DNA of 64,000 bases from Alcaligenaceae bacterium (GTDB lineage Bacteria > Pseudomonadota > Gammaproteobacteria > Burkholderiales > Burkholderiaceae_B). How positions within the stretch are numbered: position 1 is the first letter of the stretch; each line of letters begins with the position of its first letter. Shown one piece after another: positions 29,250-40,161 of this stretch. The position numbers and the translations under genes are program-made. Location of the stretch: contig JAUNUJ010000010.1 in NCBI GenBank assembly GCA_030538235.1, forward strand, positions 28,819 through 92,818, in the 5' to 3' direction. Under the pieces are notes generated by a model. The model worked only from the letters and a program-made list of their open reading frames with translations, did no database searches and was not told where the DNA came from.

Positions 29250-30191
29250 TTACTCAACCGGATTAGCCATAGAGCCGAAAAGCTCAATCTCTACACGACG
29301 ATTAGGTTGATCGCACACCGTACGTTGGCGCACATCTCGAGGAAAACGCTGACGGCAATCAGGCACCAATAGATTGGTCTCGCCTCTACCACTTGCCACA
29401 ATGTTCTGATTAGTCAGACCACCCTCAGTCATTACGCGCTTAACCGTGGCCGCACGGCGCTCAGATAGTCTCTGGTTATACGCTGCCGTACCCTCAGGGT
29501 CGGTATAACCGGTCACCACAATGCGCTCAATATTGGCATGACTAGCCCGGATCTGCTGCACAATATGTTGAATCTCGGACTTACCCTCGGGCAGCATATT
29601 TGAGAGGTCTGATTTATCGAAATGAAATAAGGCTGAGGCATCCAGCGTAAAGGTTTTGAACGGCTTGACCACCGGTTGTTCACACACCGGTGTTTGATCG
29701 ACGCGCGATAAAGTATGCGCTTGTTCCTTCATGCCATCAACTAACGCCCTAGCGGTCGCGGCTTCTAGTGGCAGCAAGGTAGACGCACCGGAAGGATCCG
29801 GCACCACCATAAAGTAGGTTATCTGACCAGCAGGCACATCAAAATACTGACCTGAACGCTCTTTTTCTAAGTAGCGTGTACGCACATCAGTAAATTGTGA
29901 CGTTAAGCGATTATTACCAACACAAGCAATCGACTGCTTGTAAGCACCTGGCAATAAAGACGTTAAATACTCGCCATTGACGAAAATATTAACCGACTGA
30001 CCTGCTAGCGCACCCTCTTCACGCAAAAAAACCACGCTAGCGGCATGTTCCGCCGGCGCAGTGATTTTTGAACTTGAGAAATTACGCCAACGCTCGGCGA
30101 TGCGAGCATCTTGACTACCACCTACAGAACAACCTGCCAATCCCACGGCAACAAGTGCATAGGTACCAAATTTAATAACTGAATTTTTCAT
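29250..30191 (-). CDS. OmpA-domain lipoprotein, probable partner of the adhesin
   Basis: 313 residues. The N-terminus is a lipoprotein signal with lipobox L-A-G-C21. Residues about 45-140 form a beta-rich domain (SVVFLREEGALAGQSVNIFVNG...GAYKQSIACVG) resembling DUF2846-like modules. The C-terminus (about 185-305) is an OmpA/Pal peptidoglycan-binding domain with FDKSDLS, TGYTDPEGT..YN..LSERRA and PNRRVEIELFG, which include the conserved Asp and Arg that hold diaminopimelate. It should sit in the outer membrane and bind murein. It lies 99 bp upstream of the giant adhesin gene in the same direction. In Acinetobacter-type Bap loci an OmpA-like protein accompanies the type I secretion genes, so a role in surface display is inferred. 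Confidence 0.85.
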   Translation of the reverse strand: MKNSVIKFGTYALVAVGLAGCSVGGSQDARIAERWRNFSSSKITAPAEHAASVVFLREEGALAGQSVNIFVNGEYLTSLLPGAYKQSIACVGNNRLTSQFTDVRTRYLEKERSGQYFDVPAGQITYFMVVPDPSGASTLLPLEAATARALVDGMKEQAHTLSRVDQTPVCEQPVVKPFKTFTLDASALFHFDKSDLSNMLPEGKSEIQHIVQQIRASHANIERIVVTGYTDPEGTAAYNQRLSERRAATVKRVMTEGGLTNQNIVASGRGETNLLVPDCRQRFPRDVRQRTVCDQPNRRVEIELFGSMANPVE

Positions 30192-30226
30192 TTGACATAA
30201 CTCCCCCGAATATATATCAATACGCT

Positions 30227-30256
30227 AGAATAGGACTACACTCACCACACAGACAA
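30227..30256 (-). promoter_or_regulatory. Candidate promoter of the OmpA lipoprotein-adhesin unit
   Basis: On the minus strand TTGTCT (30251-30256) and TATTCT (30227-30232) are separated by 18 bp, predicting a start near 30220 and a leader of about 29 nt. The -35 abuts one arm of an inverted repeat, ACCACAC (30244-30250) / GTGTGGT (30284-30290), which could be an operator. Match quality is moderate (4/6 each). Confidence 0.4.
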
Positions 30257-31134
30257 TACTTTGTAAATTTAATAATTGACCGTGTGTGGTATTCAGTTAG
30301 TGTACATAGAAAATCGTTACAAATGCAATGGCAAATAATATTTAGATAAATAAAAAAACAAAATGTTACAGACAAAATCATCAAATTATAGTAGAAACAC
30401 CTACAAATTGCATTAAGCTCATCAAGCTATCTTGCATGGCTAATTACGCTTGTTCATCACTAAAAACACCATTGGCATATCAAATAAATTTCTTTTAATA
30501 ACCCAACAAACTCAAAAAGAACAGACTATCAACAATTTACATTTAATTTTCCACTGTTTTAAAACTCACTATCATGAGCTCTTCAGCTTAATATCACTTA
30601 TTTATACTTTTGAAGATCGTCAACTTTTTTGTAAAGAAAATATAATAGCACGTCAAAAATCGTATTTTTTAAGCAACATAAAACAAACAATAGGATTTTA
30701 AATTAACCGTTTCTAAAGTTTTTTTTGTAAGCAAATACCCTATATTGTTAGCATTACTAACAGCCTTAAAGTCAGTACTTTAAACATCAAAAGCAGAGAA
30801 TTTAAAAGGTATTTAAAAGTAAAAAAGGCGTGCTGCCAAATCTGCATAAATAACTCAAAAAGCAACTTTGCTCTAGCCGAAAAATGGCAAAGTTAGAGAT
30901 TAAAATCGCTGGATTGCACCACAAAATCGCCAATTGTTAGAAAAAATTCCTACTCTAAACCTCAAGCAAAATCCACAATATCACCCCAGCATCTGTATCA
31001 AATAGGTCAGCCTCGATCAAAAAACAATCGAAAAATCGGGAACAAATATCAAGGTAAAGGCAGATTTGGACCGTGCGATATTAGATTAATCGCGACTCGA
31101 ATTTTGACGACAATTAAACCATAAAACCCTATGA

Positions 31135-31269
31135 CTAGACAGATTTAAACCGTTACGGCGCAAAGACGCAGTCGATTTAGATCGGGCAGCGTGTGGTTAT
31201 CAACAAAATGCGGGGCTGAGTAGTGCGTTAAATGACTTGGTGCATGAACGGACAATCGCTCAAGTATAA
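31135..31269 (+). pseudogene. Possible remnant of a coding region
   Basis: A 44-codon frame between stops, ending in TAA, reads with balanced residue composition (…DAVDLDRAACGYQQNAGLSS…HERTIAQV) amid AT-rich DNA. It has no start codon or ribosome-binding site and is preceded by several in-frame stops. The gene of origin was not recognised, and it may be chance. Confidence 0.15.
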
Positions 31270-31433
31270 TTCGATATCAGGCGATGATATTATCTTAACG
31301 CTTAGGGAACTAACATGATTTTAAAGCTCAACAGCAAGAAACCACCAAGTGTAGCTCACTGCATACTGTAGTAGCTAGTTAAAATTTACAACGTGTCTAG
31401 TGCTAAAAATGTTTAGCAAAAGCAGATAAATTT

Positions 31434-31452
31434 CGCCAGTTGAACTCTGGCG
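31434..31452. promoter_or_regulatory. Short inverted repeat upstream of the nitroreductase gene
   Basis: CGCCAG (31434-31439) and CTGGCG (31447-31452) with a 7-nt loop lie 42 bp before the start codon. This could be an operator half-site pair or a leader hairpin. No regulator is nearby. Confidence 0.3.
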
Positions 31453-31493
31453 ACTATCTTGGGTTCGCTTTAATTTTTTGAGGAGATTTATAT

Positions 31494-32219
31494 ATGAAAA
31501 TTTCGGATACGCACATTGATGCAAAAAAAGCAGTGATGATGACAGAATATATGCCGACGTTTCAGGAGGTAGTGCGCGCGCGTTATTCCTGTCGAGGTTT
31601 TAAGCCAGACCCGGTGCCTTCAGAGCTGATGATGCAAGTGCTTGAAGAGGCGCAGCTGGCGCCTTCTAATTGCAATACACAGCCTTGGTCCGTACATATT
31701 GTTTCGGGCGCTAAGCTTGCTGAACTGTCGACGCTGCTGCATCAGAAGAATCAGGAGCAAGTTTACACGCCTGACTTTACCTTTGATTTAAATGATTATG
31801 GCGGTGTTTATCAAGAGCGCCAGAAAGCCCAAGGTAAAGCCTATTATGAAGGACTGGGGATTGCGCGTGACGACGTTGAAGGACGTCGACGTGCAGAAGG
31901 CTATAATTTCTCCTTCTTTAACGCCCCACATGTTGCTTTGCTCTTTATGCCACCTTTTGGTGATTGTGTGCGTGCCGCTGGAGATATTGGCATGTATGGA
32001 CAGACCTTTCTCTTATCGCTTGCCGCCAGAGGATTGGCAGGCATACCACAAACATCACTCGGCTTCTTCGCAGATACAATTCGTGAGTTTTTAGGAATTA
32101 CTGGGAATCACAAGATGCTATTCGGTATCTCCTTTGGTTACCCTGATGATCAAGCTGCCGGCTGTCATATTGATATGGGACGCGTGCCTATTGGAGATAG
32201 CGTGACATTCCACGAGTAA
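31494..32219 (+). CDS. Nitroreductase-family FMN oxidoreductase
   Basis: 241-residue flavoprotein of the nitro-FMN-reductase fold, close to the PnbA/NfnB type. R.SCRGF (30-36) and APSNCNTQPW (56-65) bind the FMN phosphate and ring. AAGDIGMYGQTFLLSLAARGLAGIPQTS forms the dimer helix and GISFGYPD.....H closes the FMN site. Natural substrate is unknown: quinones, nitroaromatics or other electrophiles. A strong GAGGAGA site lies just upstream of the ATG. It stands alone, between the AT-rich stretch and the atp terminator. Confidence 0.9.
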   Translation: MKISDTHIDAKKAVMMTEYMPTFQEVVRARYSCRGFKPDPVPSELMMQVLEEAQLAPSNCNTQPWSVHIVSGAKLAELSTLLHQKNQEQVYTPDFTFDLNDYGGVYQERQKAQGKAYYEGLGIARDDVEGRRRAEGYNFSFFNAPHVALLFMPPFGDCVRAAGDIGMYGQTFLLSLAARGLAGIPQTSLGFFADTIREFLGITGNHKMLFGISFGYPDDQAAGCHIDMGRVPIGDSVTFHE

Positions 32220-32390
32220 CACAGCAACAGTCCGGGACACACAGAAAAAGGCTCTGCACCTATCCCTACAGCTGTGAATTGTCGATATATCATCACAGTG
32301 GTAATTCCCAGTGAGGGGTTTTATCTGCAACTAATGCACTACCCAGTAAGAATTCCCGAACAACCACTTAACATCAATCACCATTAACGC

Positions 32391-32423
32391 AAAACCCCGC
32401 TAATCATAAATTAGCGGGGTTTT
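32391..32423. terminator. Intrinsic terminator of the atp operon (bidirectional)
   Basis: AAAACCCCGCTAAT (32391-32404) and ATTAGCGGGGTTTT (32410-32423) form a perfect 14-bp stem with loop CATAA. The A/T ends give U-tracts for both strands. It sits 17 bp past the atpC stop and also faces the nitroreductase gene. Confidence 0.9.
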
Positions 32424-32439
32424 AAATATCCTGTCTACC

Positions 32440-32865
32440 TTAGTGATGAGACTTGATATTTTTGTAGCGTTGCACTGCCACCACTTGTGCTTGCAATAAA
32501 GCCAACTCCGCCTCAATCGCTGCCGCCTCTTGTGGGCTAGCTGCACTTTTCAAGGTTTCCTGAGCCTTTTTGCGGGACTCTTCGGCTTTGGCTGCATCTA
32601 GCTCTTCTAAGCGAATAGCAACATCTGCTAGAACAGTGACTGCGTAAGGTTGTACTTCTAAGATACCACCAGCAACAAAGACAACCTCTTGAGCGCCACT
32701 TTCTGTGGTGATTCTTACAGTACCTGGACGAATACGAGTAATCAAGGGGGTGTGACCAGGTAGTACACCTAGCTCACCCGATTCACCCGGCAACACGACC
32801 ATCTTGACCGTGCCCGAGTACAATGACTTTTCCGCACTCACCACATCGAGTTTCAGAACTGCCAT
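32440..32865 (-). CDS. atpC: ATP synthase F1 epsilon subunit
   Basis: 141-residue epsilon subunit of the F1 central stalk. The N-terminal beta-sandwich carries [15 protein letters not shown] (26-41) and [11 protein letters not shown]; the C-terminal two-helix region (about 88-140, Glu/Ala-rich) can inhibit ATP hydrolysis. It is the last gene of the leftward atpIBEFHAGDC operon, nine bases after atpD, and is followed by the intrinsic terminator. Confidence 0.97.
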   Translation of the reverse strand: MAVLKLDVVSAEKSLYSGTVKMVVLPGESGELGVLPGHTPLITRIRPGTVRITTESGAQEVVFVAGGILEVQPYAVTVLADVAIRLEELDAAKAEESRKKAQETLKSAASPQEAAAIEAELALLQAQVVAVQRYKNIKSHH

Positions 32866-32874
32866 AACAATTCC

Positions 32875-34287
<1,413 letters not shown>

Positions 34288-34342
34288 TTACCTTTATAAC
34301 GATTGAAAGTTACTCCTGCGATTATTACTCGGATAACGAGTA

Positions 34343-35254
34343 TTAAACAGCAGCAGCACCCCCCACAATTTCTGAAATTTCTTTAGTAATTGCCGCTTGA
34401 CGTGTCTTGTTGTAGACAAGCTGCAATTCACCAATAACCTTTTTAGCGTTATCCGACGCTGCCTTCATGGCCACCATACGGGCAGACTGCTCTGACGCCA
34501 TATTTTCCGCGACAAACTGATAGACTAAGCTCTCAACATAGCGTTGCAGTAAATCATCAATCACGCTATTAACATCGGGTTCAAATATATAATCCCAACC
34601 GTGAGTAGATAAACCGCTATCAGCTTGACCGGCATCGTCACCATAAGAAGTGACATACGGGTCTTCTAAATCTGACGGCAATGGCAATAAGCGGATAAAT
34701 GACGGCTCTTGCTTCATGGTATTAACGAATACCGTGGTGGCAACATAAACCGCATCGATTTTACCCTCTTTGTAGTCATCAAATTGAACCTTAAGAGCAC
34801 CTATTAGAGTTTCCATATTTGGAATATCACCTAATTGGGTTTCCTGAGATACAACGTTAGTGCCTAAACGAGTTAAAAACGATAAACCCTTGGAACCGAA
34901 AGCCGTCGCCTGAACGCCGATATTTTGAGACTTGAACTCTTGAAGACGACTTAGGACTAAGCGCGTAATATTGGTATTTAATCCGCCACAAAGACCCTTG
35001 TCGGTTGTAATCAACACCAGACCAACGTTTTTTACCTCTTTTCTTTCTTCGAGATAAGGATTTGAATAATCCGACGTTGTCAACATCAAGTGTCTGGCGA
35101 TATCACGTACTTTTAGCGCATATGGACGACCGGCACGCATACGCTCCTGTGCTTTACGCATTTTGGAGGCAGCTACCATTTCCATGGCCTTAGTGATCTT
35201 GCTCGTATTTTGTACGCTCAAAATCTTAGTACGGATTTCTTTAATTCCAGCCAT
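34343..35254 (-). CDS. atpG: ATP synthase F1 gamma subunit
   Basis: 303-residue rotor shaft. The N-terminal coiled-coil helix ([29 protein letters not shown]) and the C-terminal helix ending in [22 protein letters not shown] are the two conserved ends that insert in the alpha-beta barrel. The central Rossmann-like domain begins [12 protein letters not shown]. The extra 15 residues around 210-230 make it slightly longer than E. coli AtpG (287). Confidence 0.98.
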   Translation of the reverse strand: MAGIKEIRTKILSVQNTSKITKAMEMVAASKMRKAQERMRAGRPYALKVRDIARHLMLTTSDYSNPYLEERKEVKNVGLVLITTDKGLCGGLNTNITRLVLSRLQEFKSQNIGVQATAFGSKGLSFLTRLGTNVVSQETQLGDIPNMETLIGALKVQFDDYKEGKIDAVYVATTVFVNTMKQEPSFIRLLPLPSDLEDPYVTSYGDDAGQADSGLSTHGWDYIFEPDVNSVIDDLLQRYVESLVYQFVAENMASEQSARMVAMKAASDNAKKVIGELQLVYNKTRQAAITKEISEIVGGAAAV

Positions 35255-35327
35255 ATTAAATTCCTATTAGAGTTAGACTTCAGTCAGACCAAATATATCT
35301 GGTCTGACTTCGTACTAAATCACCTTA

Positions 35328-36866
35328 TTAAGCGAATGTCTTTTTGAAAGCTACGATTGCGTCTTTCAGTAAAGCTTCGTCTTCTTTGCTCAACTGCTTG
35401 GTTGACTCAATGCGATCAATTAAATCGGCATTTTTAGACTTCAAATGATCTTTTAAAGCCTTTTCAAATGGTAGAATTTTCGCAACTTCTACATCATCTA
35501 AGTAACCATTGTTAACCGCAAATAAGGACACAGCCATTTCCCATACTTTCAATGGAACATACTGCGGCTGCTTTAATAGCTCAACAACACGCTCACCACG
35601 TTCTAACTGGCGACGAGTGGCTTCATCAAGGTCTGAAGCAAACTGCGCAAATGCAGCTAACTCACGGTACTGTGCCAAGTCGGTACGAATACCACCTGAA
35701 AGGCTCTTAATAACTTTTGTTTGAGCTGCACCACCCACACGCGATACTGAAATACCCGCGTTAATTGCAGGACGAATACCGGCGTTAAATAAGTCAGTTT
35801 CCAAGAAAATCTGACCATCGGTAATAGAAATTACGTTAGTAGGTACGAAAGCAGAAACGTCACCGGCCTGTGTTTCAATAATAGGTAAAGCCGTTAGAGA
35901 ACCTGTTTTACCCTTTACCTCACCATTGGTGAATTTTTCTACATAGGCTTCGTTAACGCGAGCAGCACGCTCAAGCAAACGAGAGTGTAAGTAGAATACA
36001 TCACCGGGATACGCTTCACGACCAGGTGGGCGACGTAACAACAATGATACTTGACGATAAGCCCAAGCTTGTTTAGTCAAGTCATCATAAACAATTAGAG
36101 CATCCTGACCACGGTCACGGAAGTACTCACCCATAGTGCAACCGGCATATGGTGCTAAGTACTGCATCGCAGCAGAGTCAGAGGCGTTAGCAGCAACCAC
36201 GATGGTGTACTCTAAAGCGCCAGTTTCTTCTAACTTACGAACAATATTGTTAACAGTAGATGCTTTTTGACCTACAGCCACATACACACAAATGACGTTT
36301 TGGCCTTTTTGGTTAATGATGGCATCGACAGCAACCGCAGTTTTACCTACTTGGCGGTCACCAATAATTAATTCACGCTGACCACGACCGATAGGTACCA
36401 TTGAGTCAATCGCTTTAGCGCCTGTTTGTAGAGGCTCTGATACGGACTGACGAGCAATAACACCTGGAGCAACCTTTTCGATAACGTCTGTTTGAGTCGT
36501 ATTGATCGGGCCCTTACCATCGATTGGGTTACCTAAGGTGTCTACTACGCGGCCACATAACTCGGGGCCAACTGGTACCTCAAGAATACGACCGGTTGTT
36601 TTAACCAGATCACCTTCAGAAACACCGGTGTAATCACCTAAAATTACAGCACCAACTGAATCACGCTCTAGGTTTAGCGCCAAACCAAAAACATTGTTGG
36701 GAAATTCGAGCATTTCGCCCTGCATCACATCGGATAAACCATGGATGCGAGTAATACCGTCGGTTACGGACACTACCGTACCCTGAGTACGTACATCGGC
36801 AGAAGTACCTAAGCCCTCAATACGGCTTTTTAGTAATTCGCTGATCTCTGACGGATTGAGTTGCAT
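35328..36866 (-). CDS. atpA: ATP synthase F1 alpha subunit
   Basis: 512-residue regulatory/non-catalytic nucleotide-binding subunit. The Walker A loop GDRQVGKT is at 169-176. [17 protein letters not shown] is the Walker B region and [29 protein letters not shown] the classical ATPase alpha/beta signature zone. The arginine finger lies in [11 protein letters not shown]. It lies between atpH and atpG in the operon. Confidence 0.99.
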   Translation of the reverse strand: MQLNPSEISELLKSRIEGLGTSADVRTQGTVVSVTDGITRIHGLSDVMQGEMLEFPNNVFGLALNLERDSVGAVILGDYTGVSEGDLVKTTGRILEVPVGPELCGRVVDTLGNPIDGKGPINTTQTDVIEKVAPGVIARQSVSEPLQTGAKAIDSMVPIGRGQRELIIGDRQVGKTAVAVDAIINQKGQNVICVYVAVGQKASTVNNIVRKLEETGALEYTIVVAANASDSAAMQYLAPYAGCTMGEYFRDRGQDALIVYDDLTKQAWAYRQVSLLLRRPPGREAYPGDVFYLHSRLLERAARVNEAYVEKFTNGEVKGKTGSLTALPIIETQAGDVSAFVPTNVISITDGQIFLETDLFNAGIRPAINAGISVSRVGGAAQTKVIKSLSGGIRTDLAQYRELAAFAQFASDLDEATRRQLERGERVVELLKQPQYVPLKVWEMAVSLFAVNNGYLDDVEVAKILPFEKALKDHLKSKNADLIDRIESTKQLSKEDEALLKDAIVAFKKTFA

Positions 36867-36899
36867 AATCAGACTCCTGAAATCCTATAATTATGGCGC

Positions 36900-37439
36900 T
36901 TATTCAGCAACCAACTTATCGTGCAAACGTGTAATTTGAGCTTGCACAGAAGTATCTAAAACTTGATCACCCACGATCACTCGTACCCCACCAATTAAGG
37001 CCGGATCAACCTTCACCTCGGGTTCTAGAGATACGCTAAATTTCTTTTCAAGACTTGTTAACAAGTCTTTTAGTTGTTCTTGAGATAACTCAAAAGCGCT
37101 CGTTATTTGGGCGATCGCCTTGCCTTCATGCTTATTTTTAAGTTGTATGAATTGTTCAGCAATCTCCGGCAATACTGCCCAGCGATCGTTTTCTACAACT
37201 AATTGAACAAAATTCTTTACATCAGCAGGCATATCAGGCAATACGGTGTCAAAAACAGCCACACTGTTTGCTTCAGTAATTTTAGGATCGGATAAGATCT
37301 TTTTTACATCAGCAACAGAAACCAGTTCTGACAATTGTTTTACAGCCTTAGCCCAAGTCTCTAATCCGACTTGACTGTCCTTAGCTGCTGCAAAAGCAGC
37401 CGCTGCATAAGGACGGGCAATAGTTGAAAGTTCAGCCAT
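36900..37439 (-). CDS. atpH: ATP synthase F1 delta subunit
   Basis: 179-residue peripheral-stalk subunit joining the top of F1 to subunit b. The N-terminal helical bundle starts ELSTIARPYAAAAFAAA; the C-terminal signature VDPALIGGVRVIVGDQVLD.SV..QI.RL is complete. It lies between atpF and atpA with short gaps. Confidence 0.97.
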   Translation of the reverse strand: MAELSTIARPYAAAAFAAAKDSQVGLETWAKAVKQLSELVSVADVKKILSDPKITEANSVAVFDTVLPDMPADVKNFVQLVVENDRWAVLPEIAEQFIQLKNKHEGKAIAQITSAFELSQEQLKDLLTSLEKKFSVSLEPEVKVDPALIGGVRVIVGDQVLDTSVQAQITRLHDKLVAE

Positions 37440-37451
37440 AGCAATCCCAAA

Positions 37452-37922
37452 TTAAAGCTGTGCCTTCAGTTGATCGAGCAACTCGGCATGTGTTTTCGCA
37501 TCGACTTCACGGCGAAGAATTTGCTCAGCGCCTTGCACGGCTAAAGCAGCTACTTCGTTACGCAACTCATCACGTAAACGCGCCACCTCGACCCCGGCAT
37601 CTTGCTTAGCCTGTGCGATGATGCGTGCACGTTCTTGCTCTGCTTCTTCACGAGCAGCTTCAACAATCGAAGTTGCTTGTTTTTCGGCGTCAGCAAATCT
37701 TGTTTGATTTTCGGTCTTTGCTGCAGTTTCGATCTCAGCGATACGACTCTGGGCTTGTGCCAAATCGGCTTTACCCTTGTCAGCAGCCGCTAGACCATCG
37801 GCTATCTTCTGTCGGCGATCGTCAATTGCTTTGATTAGTGGCGGCCAAATGAACTTCATTGTGAACCATACTAATACAAAGAAAACGATTACCTGGAAAA
37901 AGAGCGTCGCATTTAAATTCAC
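37452..37922 (-). CDS. atpF: ATP synthase Fo b subunit
   Basis: 156-residue peripheral stalk protein: one N-terminal membrane helix (about 5-26, with [10 protein letters not shown] after it) and a long charged coiled-coil helix to the C-terminus, Ala/Glu/Lys/Arg-rich. Length equals the E. coli subunit. It is 149 bp downstream of atpE, a longer gap than elsewhere in the operon. Confidence 0.97.
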   Translation of the reverse strand: MNLNATLFFQVIVFFVLVWFTMKFIWPPLIKAIDDRRQKIADGLAAADKGKADLAQAQSRIAEIETAAKTENQTRFADAEKQATSIVEAAREEAEQERARIIAQAKQDAGVEVARLRDELRNEVAALAVQGAEQILRREVDAKTHAELLDQLKAQL

Positions 37923-38071
37923 GGTCGTTTCCCTTCTGCTAGTTAAGGTGTTGCACCATGCAATACCTGTCCAAAACTATACTGAAAATTTGGATGCAGA
38001 GACTGGCTCTACAGCTCTGCACCAATCCATCCAGTTCACAAACCATCAAGCGATGGTATTAAATCTATCGC

Positions 38072-38356
<285 letters not shown>

Positions 38357-38461
38357 TTAATATAAGGTTAAAACTTAACAGATTCTGATATTAATGTGTT
38401 TCAAAACCTGCCACTTAGGCGACTGAAGACAAAGGAATATAAGTCTTCAGTCAACTAAATT

Positions 38462-39349
38462 CTAGTGATCTTCATGTGCCTGACCGATATAAACTAAGGT
38501 CAGCATCATAAAGATGAATGCTTGTAGCAAAATAATCAAAATATGGAAAATAGCCCATGCTGAACCGGCCAACACATGACCGATTCCTAAACCGATACTT
38601 AAGCCATTAAAACCGGTCCACGCCGCACCCATAAGCGCGATCAGCATGAAGATTAATTCACCGGCGTACATGGTTGCAAAAAGTCGCATACCTAATGAAA
38701 CCGTTTTGGCGAAATACTCAACGATATTTAGTAGGAAGTTAGCCGGTGCCAGTAAGACTTTAGCAACCATACCCTCTGCACCAAAAGGTGCAGTGAACAA
38801 GCCCTTAACGAAACCGTTGGGATTTTTAATCTTGATACCATAATAGATTGAAACGATCAGAACCGTCACCGACATACCTAACGTCATATTTAGGTCAGCG
38901 GTAGGAAGAATACGGTGATAATAAAGCACACCATGATTTTCAGCTGTACCGGCCAGACCGGTCCATGACAAAATCGATGGCATCAAATCAATTGGCAATA
39001 AGTCTAGGGAGTTCATCAGCGTAACCCAGACAAAGATGGTTAATGCTAATGGCGCTACAAACTTACGGGATGTGGCATTGTGAACGATGCTCTTGGCTTG
39101 CTCTTCAACCATACCCACTAACATCTCAACGGCCATCTGGAAGCGACCAGGAACACCGGAGGTGGCATTTTTTGCTGCTTTATATAAGAAGTAAAGACCG
39201 ATGACACCAACTAGAACCGCCCAAAAAATGGAGTCAAAGTTAATCACGCCAAAATCAGCCACATCAATTTGACGCTTATTGCTAAAGTGCTCCAAATGGT
39301 GCTGAATATAATACTGTTGTGGTGTAGGTGTACCTAAAGAAGCATCCAT
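38462..39349 (-). CDS. atpB: ATP synthase Fo a subunit
   Basis: 295-residue half-channel subunit when started at the ATG at 39349, which has a GGAG site four bases upstream; the frame is open to an ATG at 39397 but without a comparable site. It has five or six membrane helices. The essential Arg lies in [17 protein letters not shown], and the C-terminal helix motif [21 protein letters not shown] is conserved. The gene follows atpI and precedes atpE. Confidence 0.95.
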   Translation of the reverse strand: MDASLGTPTPQQYYIQHHLEHFSNKRQIDVADFGVINFDSIFWAVLVGVIGLYFLYKAAKNATSGVPGRFQMAVEMLVGMVEEQAKSIVHNATSRKFVAPLALTIFVWVTLMNSLDLLPIDLMPSILSWTGLAGTAENHGVLYYHRILPTADLNMTLGMSVTVLIVSIYYGIKIKNPNGFVKGLFTAPFGAEGMVAKVLLAPANFLLNIVEYFAKTVSLGMRLFATMYAGELIFMLIALMGAAWTGFNGLSIGLGIGHVLAGSAWAIFHILIILLQAFIFMMLTLVYIGQAHEDH

Positions 39350-39459
39350 TTTGCTCCAATCTCCGTATGAACTACCCTCTATGCAAGAGGAGAACAACCA
39401 ATCAAATTATTACTTATGCCAATCAGTACGCCCTGATAACACCACTCTGCGGTTAAGGG

Positions 39460-39885
39460 CTACAACTTCTTAAACAGCAAAAGTAATACGTATGCCTTTA
39501 AAACTACTAATAAACCGGCAAAAAAAGCCGGCCAAACTAAATTCGTACCAAATACTTTAATGACTAATGCCATTAAAACCATCGCAGCGCCAATCTTGAT
39601 CGCCTCACCGATAAAAAAAGTACCGGCTGTGGCGTCCCTCTGCGACAGCAGTCTTAACACTAAGTGCAAGACAAACATGCTGGTCGGTATCAAATACGTC
39701 ATACCACCGGCAATTGCTGATAATGCCCCCCACTTTGTTGCAAACACAAAGGAAATTAGGGTCACTACCACTAGAGCCAAGGCTTGAGCGATTACTAAAT
39801 TAAGCAATCCCTGAATTGCCGCAGCACTCATACGCTGCCTTTGTTCTGGGGTTAAGCTTAGCGCTTCAAAGTGCTCCTGATTCAT
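39460..39885 (-). CDS. atpI: ATP synthase-associated protein AtpI
   Basis: 141-residue membrane protein with four hydrophobic helices, including the conserved GGMTYLIPT..F motif (about 60-70). AtpI assists c-ring assembly and possibly Mg2+ supply. The frame starts at ATG 39885, but a second ATG at 39831 has a good AAAGG site six bases upstream and would give 123 residues, nearer the usual AtpI length. The predicted promoter would leave almost no leader for the first ATG, so the second start deserves consideration. It is the first gene of the atp operon. Confidence 0.88.
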   Translation of the reverse strand: MNQEHFEALSLTPEQRQRMSAAAIQGLLNLVIAQALALVVVTLISFVFATKWGALSAIAGGMTYLIPTSMFVLHLVLRLLSQRDATAGTFFIGEAIKIGAAMVLMALVIKVFGTNLVWPAFFAGLLVVLKAYVLLLLFKKL

Positions 39886-39894
39886 AGCTTCGTA

Positions 39895-39923
39895 AGTATA
39901 GCCTTTATTTTACTACTTGTCAC
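39895..39923 (-). promoter_or_regulatory. Sigma-70 promoter of the atp operon
   Basis: On the minus strand GTGACA (39918-39923) and TATACT (39895-39900) are separated by exactly 17 bp, a close match to consensus (5/6 in each hexamer). The predicted start, about 39888, is only about three bases before the first atpI ATG and about 57 bases before the alternative ATG at 39831. The -35 overlaps a small inverted repeat CACAT..ATGTG (39921-39935). Confidence 0.7.
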
Positions 39924-40161
39924 ATTCGTGATGTGATTTAGTTACATATTTGTTATGGTTTTTATTTGAATAGATCAACATAAACCCTAACAAGTATAAG
40001 GGTGACAGCTATTTTAATAAGCTAAAATCATACTAAAGATTTCGTTGCTAATAGGTTGTTTATAATACTAAACAACAATTTAAGAACAACTGCCACAGCT
40101 ATCTTAAGCATCAAGATAGCAAGAATTTATGGATTTTATCAGAACTAAAGGCAATACATAT

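Larger units (their letters stand above)
30192..31493. other. 1.3-kb AT-rich region without a convincing gene
   Basis: This stretch is visibly richer in A/T than its neighbours, with many poly-A/T runs (30300-30800). An 83-codon plus-strand frame (30450-30701) has no recognisable domain and AT-driven composition. Around 31135-31269 a short frame has more coding-like composition. A 6-bp hairpin lies before the nitroreductase gene. The stretch may be decayed or laterally acquired DNA beside the adhesin locus. Confidence 0.5.

Noticed and set aside
30450-30701. 83-codon plus-strand frame in the AT-rich stretch
   Set aside because: No recognisable domain, no clear ribosome-binding site, and composition expected from AT-rich non-coding DNA.
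31315-31371. 18-codon frame preceded by AGGGA upstream of the nitroreductase gene
   Set aside because: Could be a leader peptide, but has no regulatory codon pattern or attenuator structure; not supportable.
39932-39946. TGTGA...TTACA resembling a CRP/FNR site upstream of atpI and the M61 peptidase
   Set aside because: The spacing between half sites is five rather than six bases, so it does not fit the consensus.
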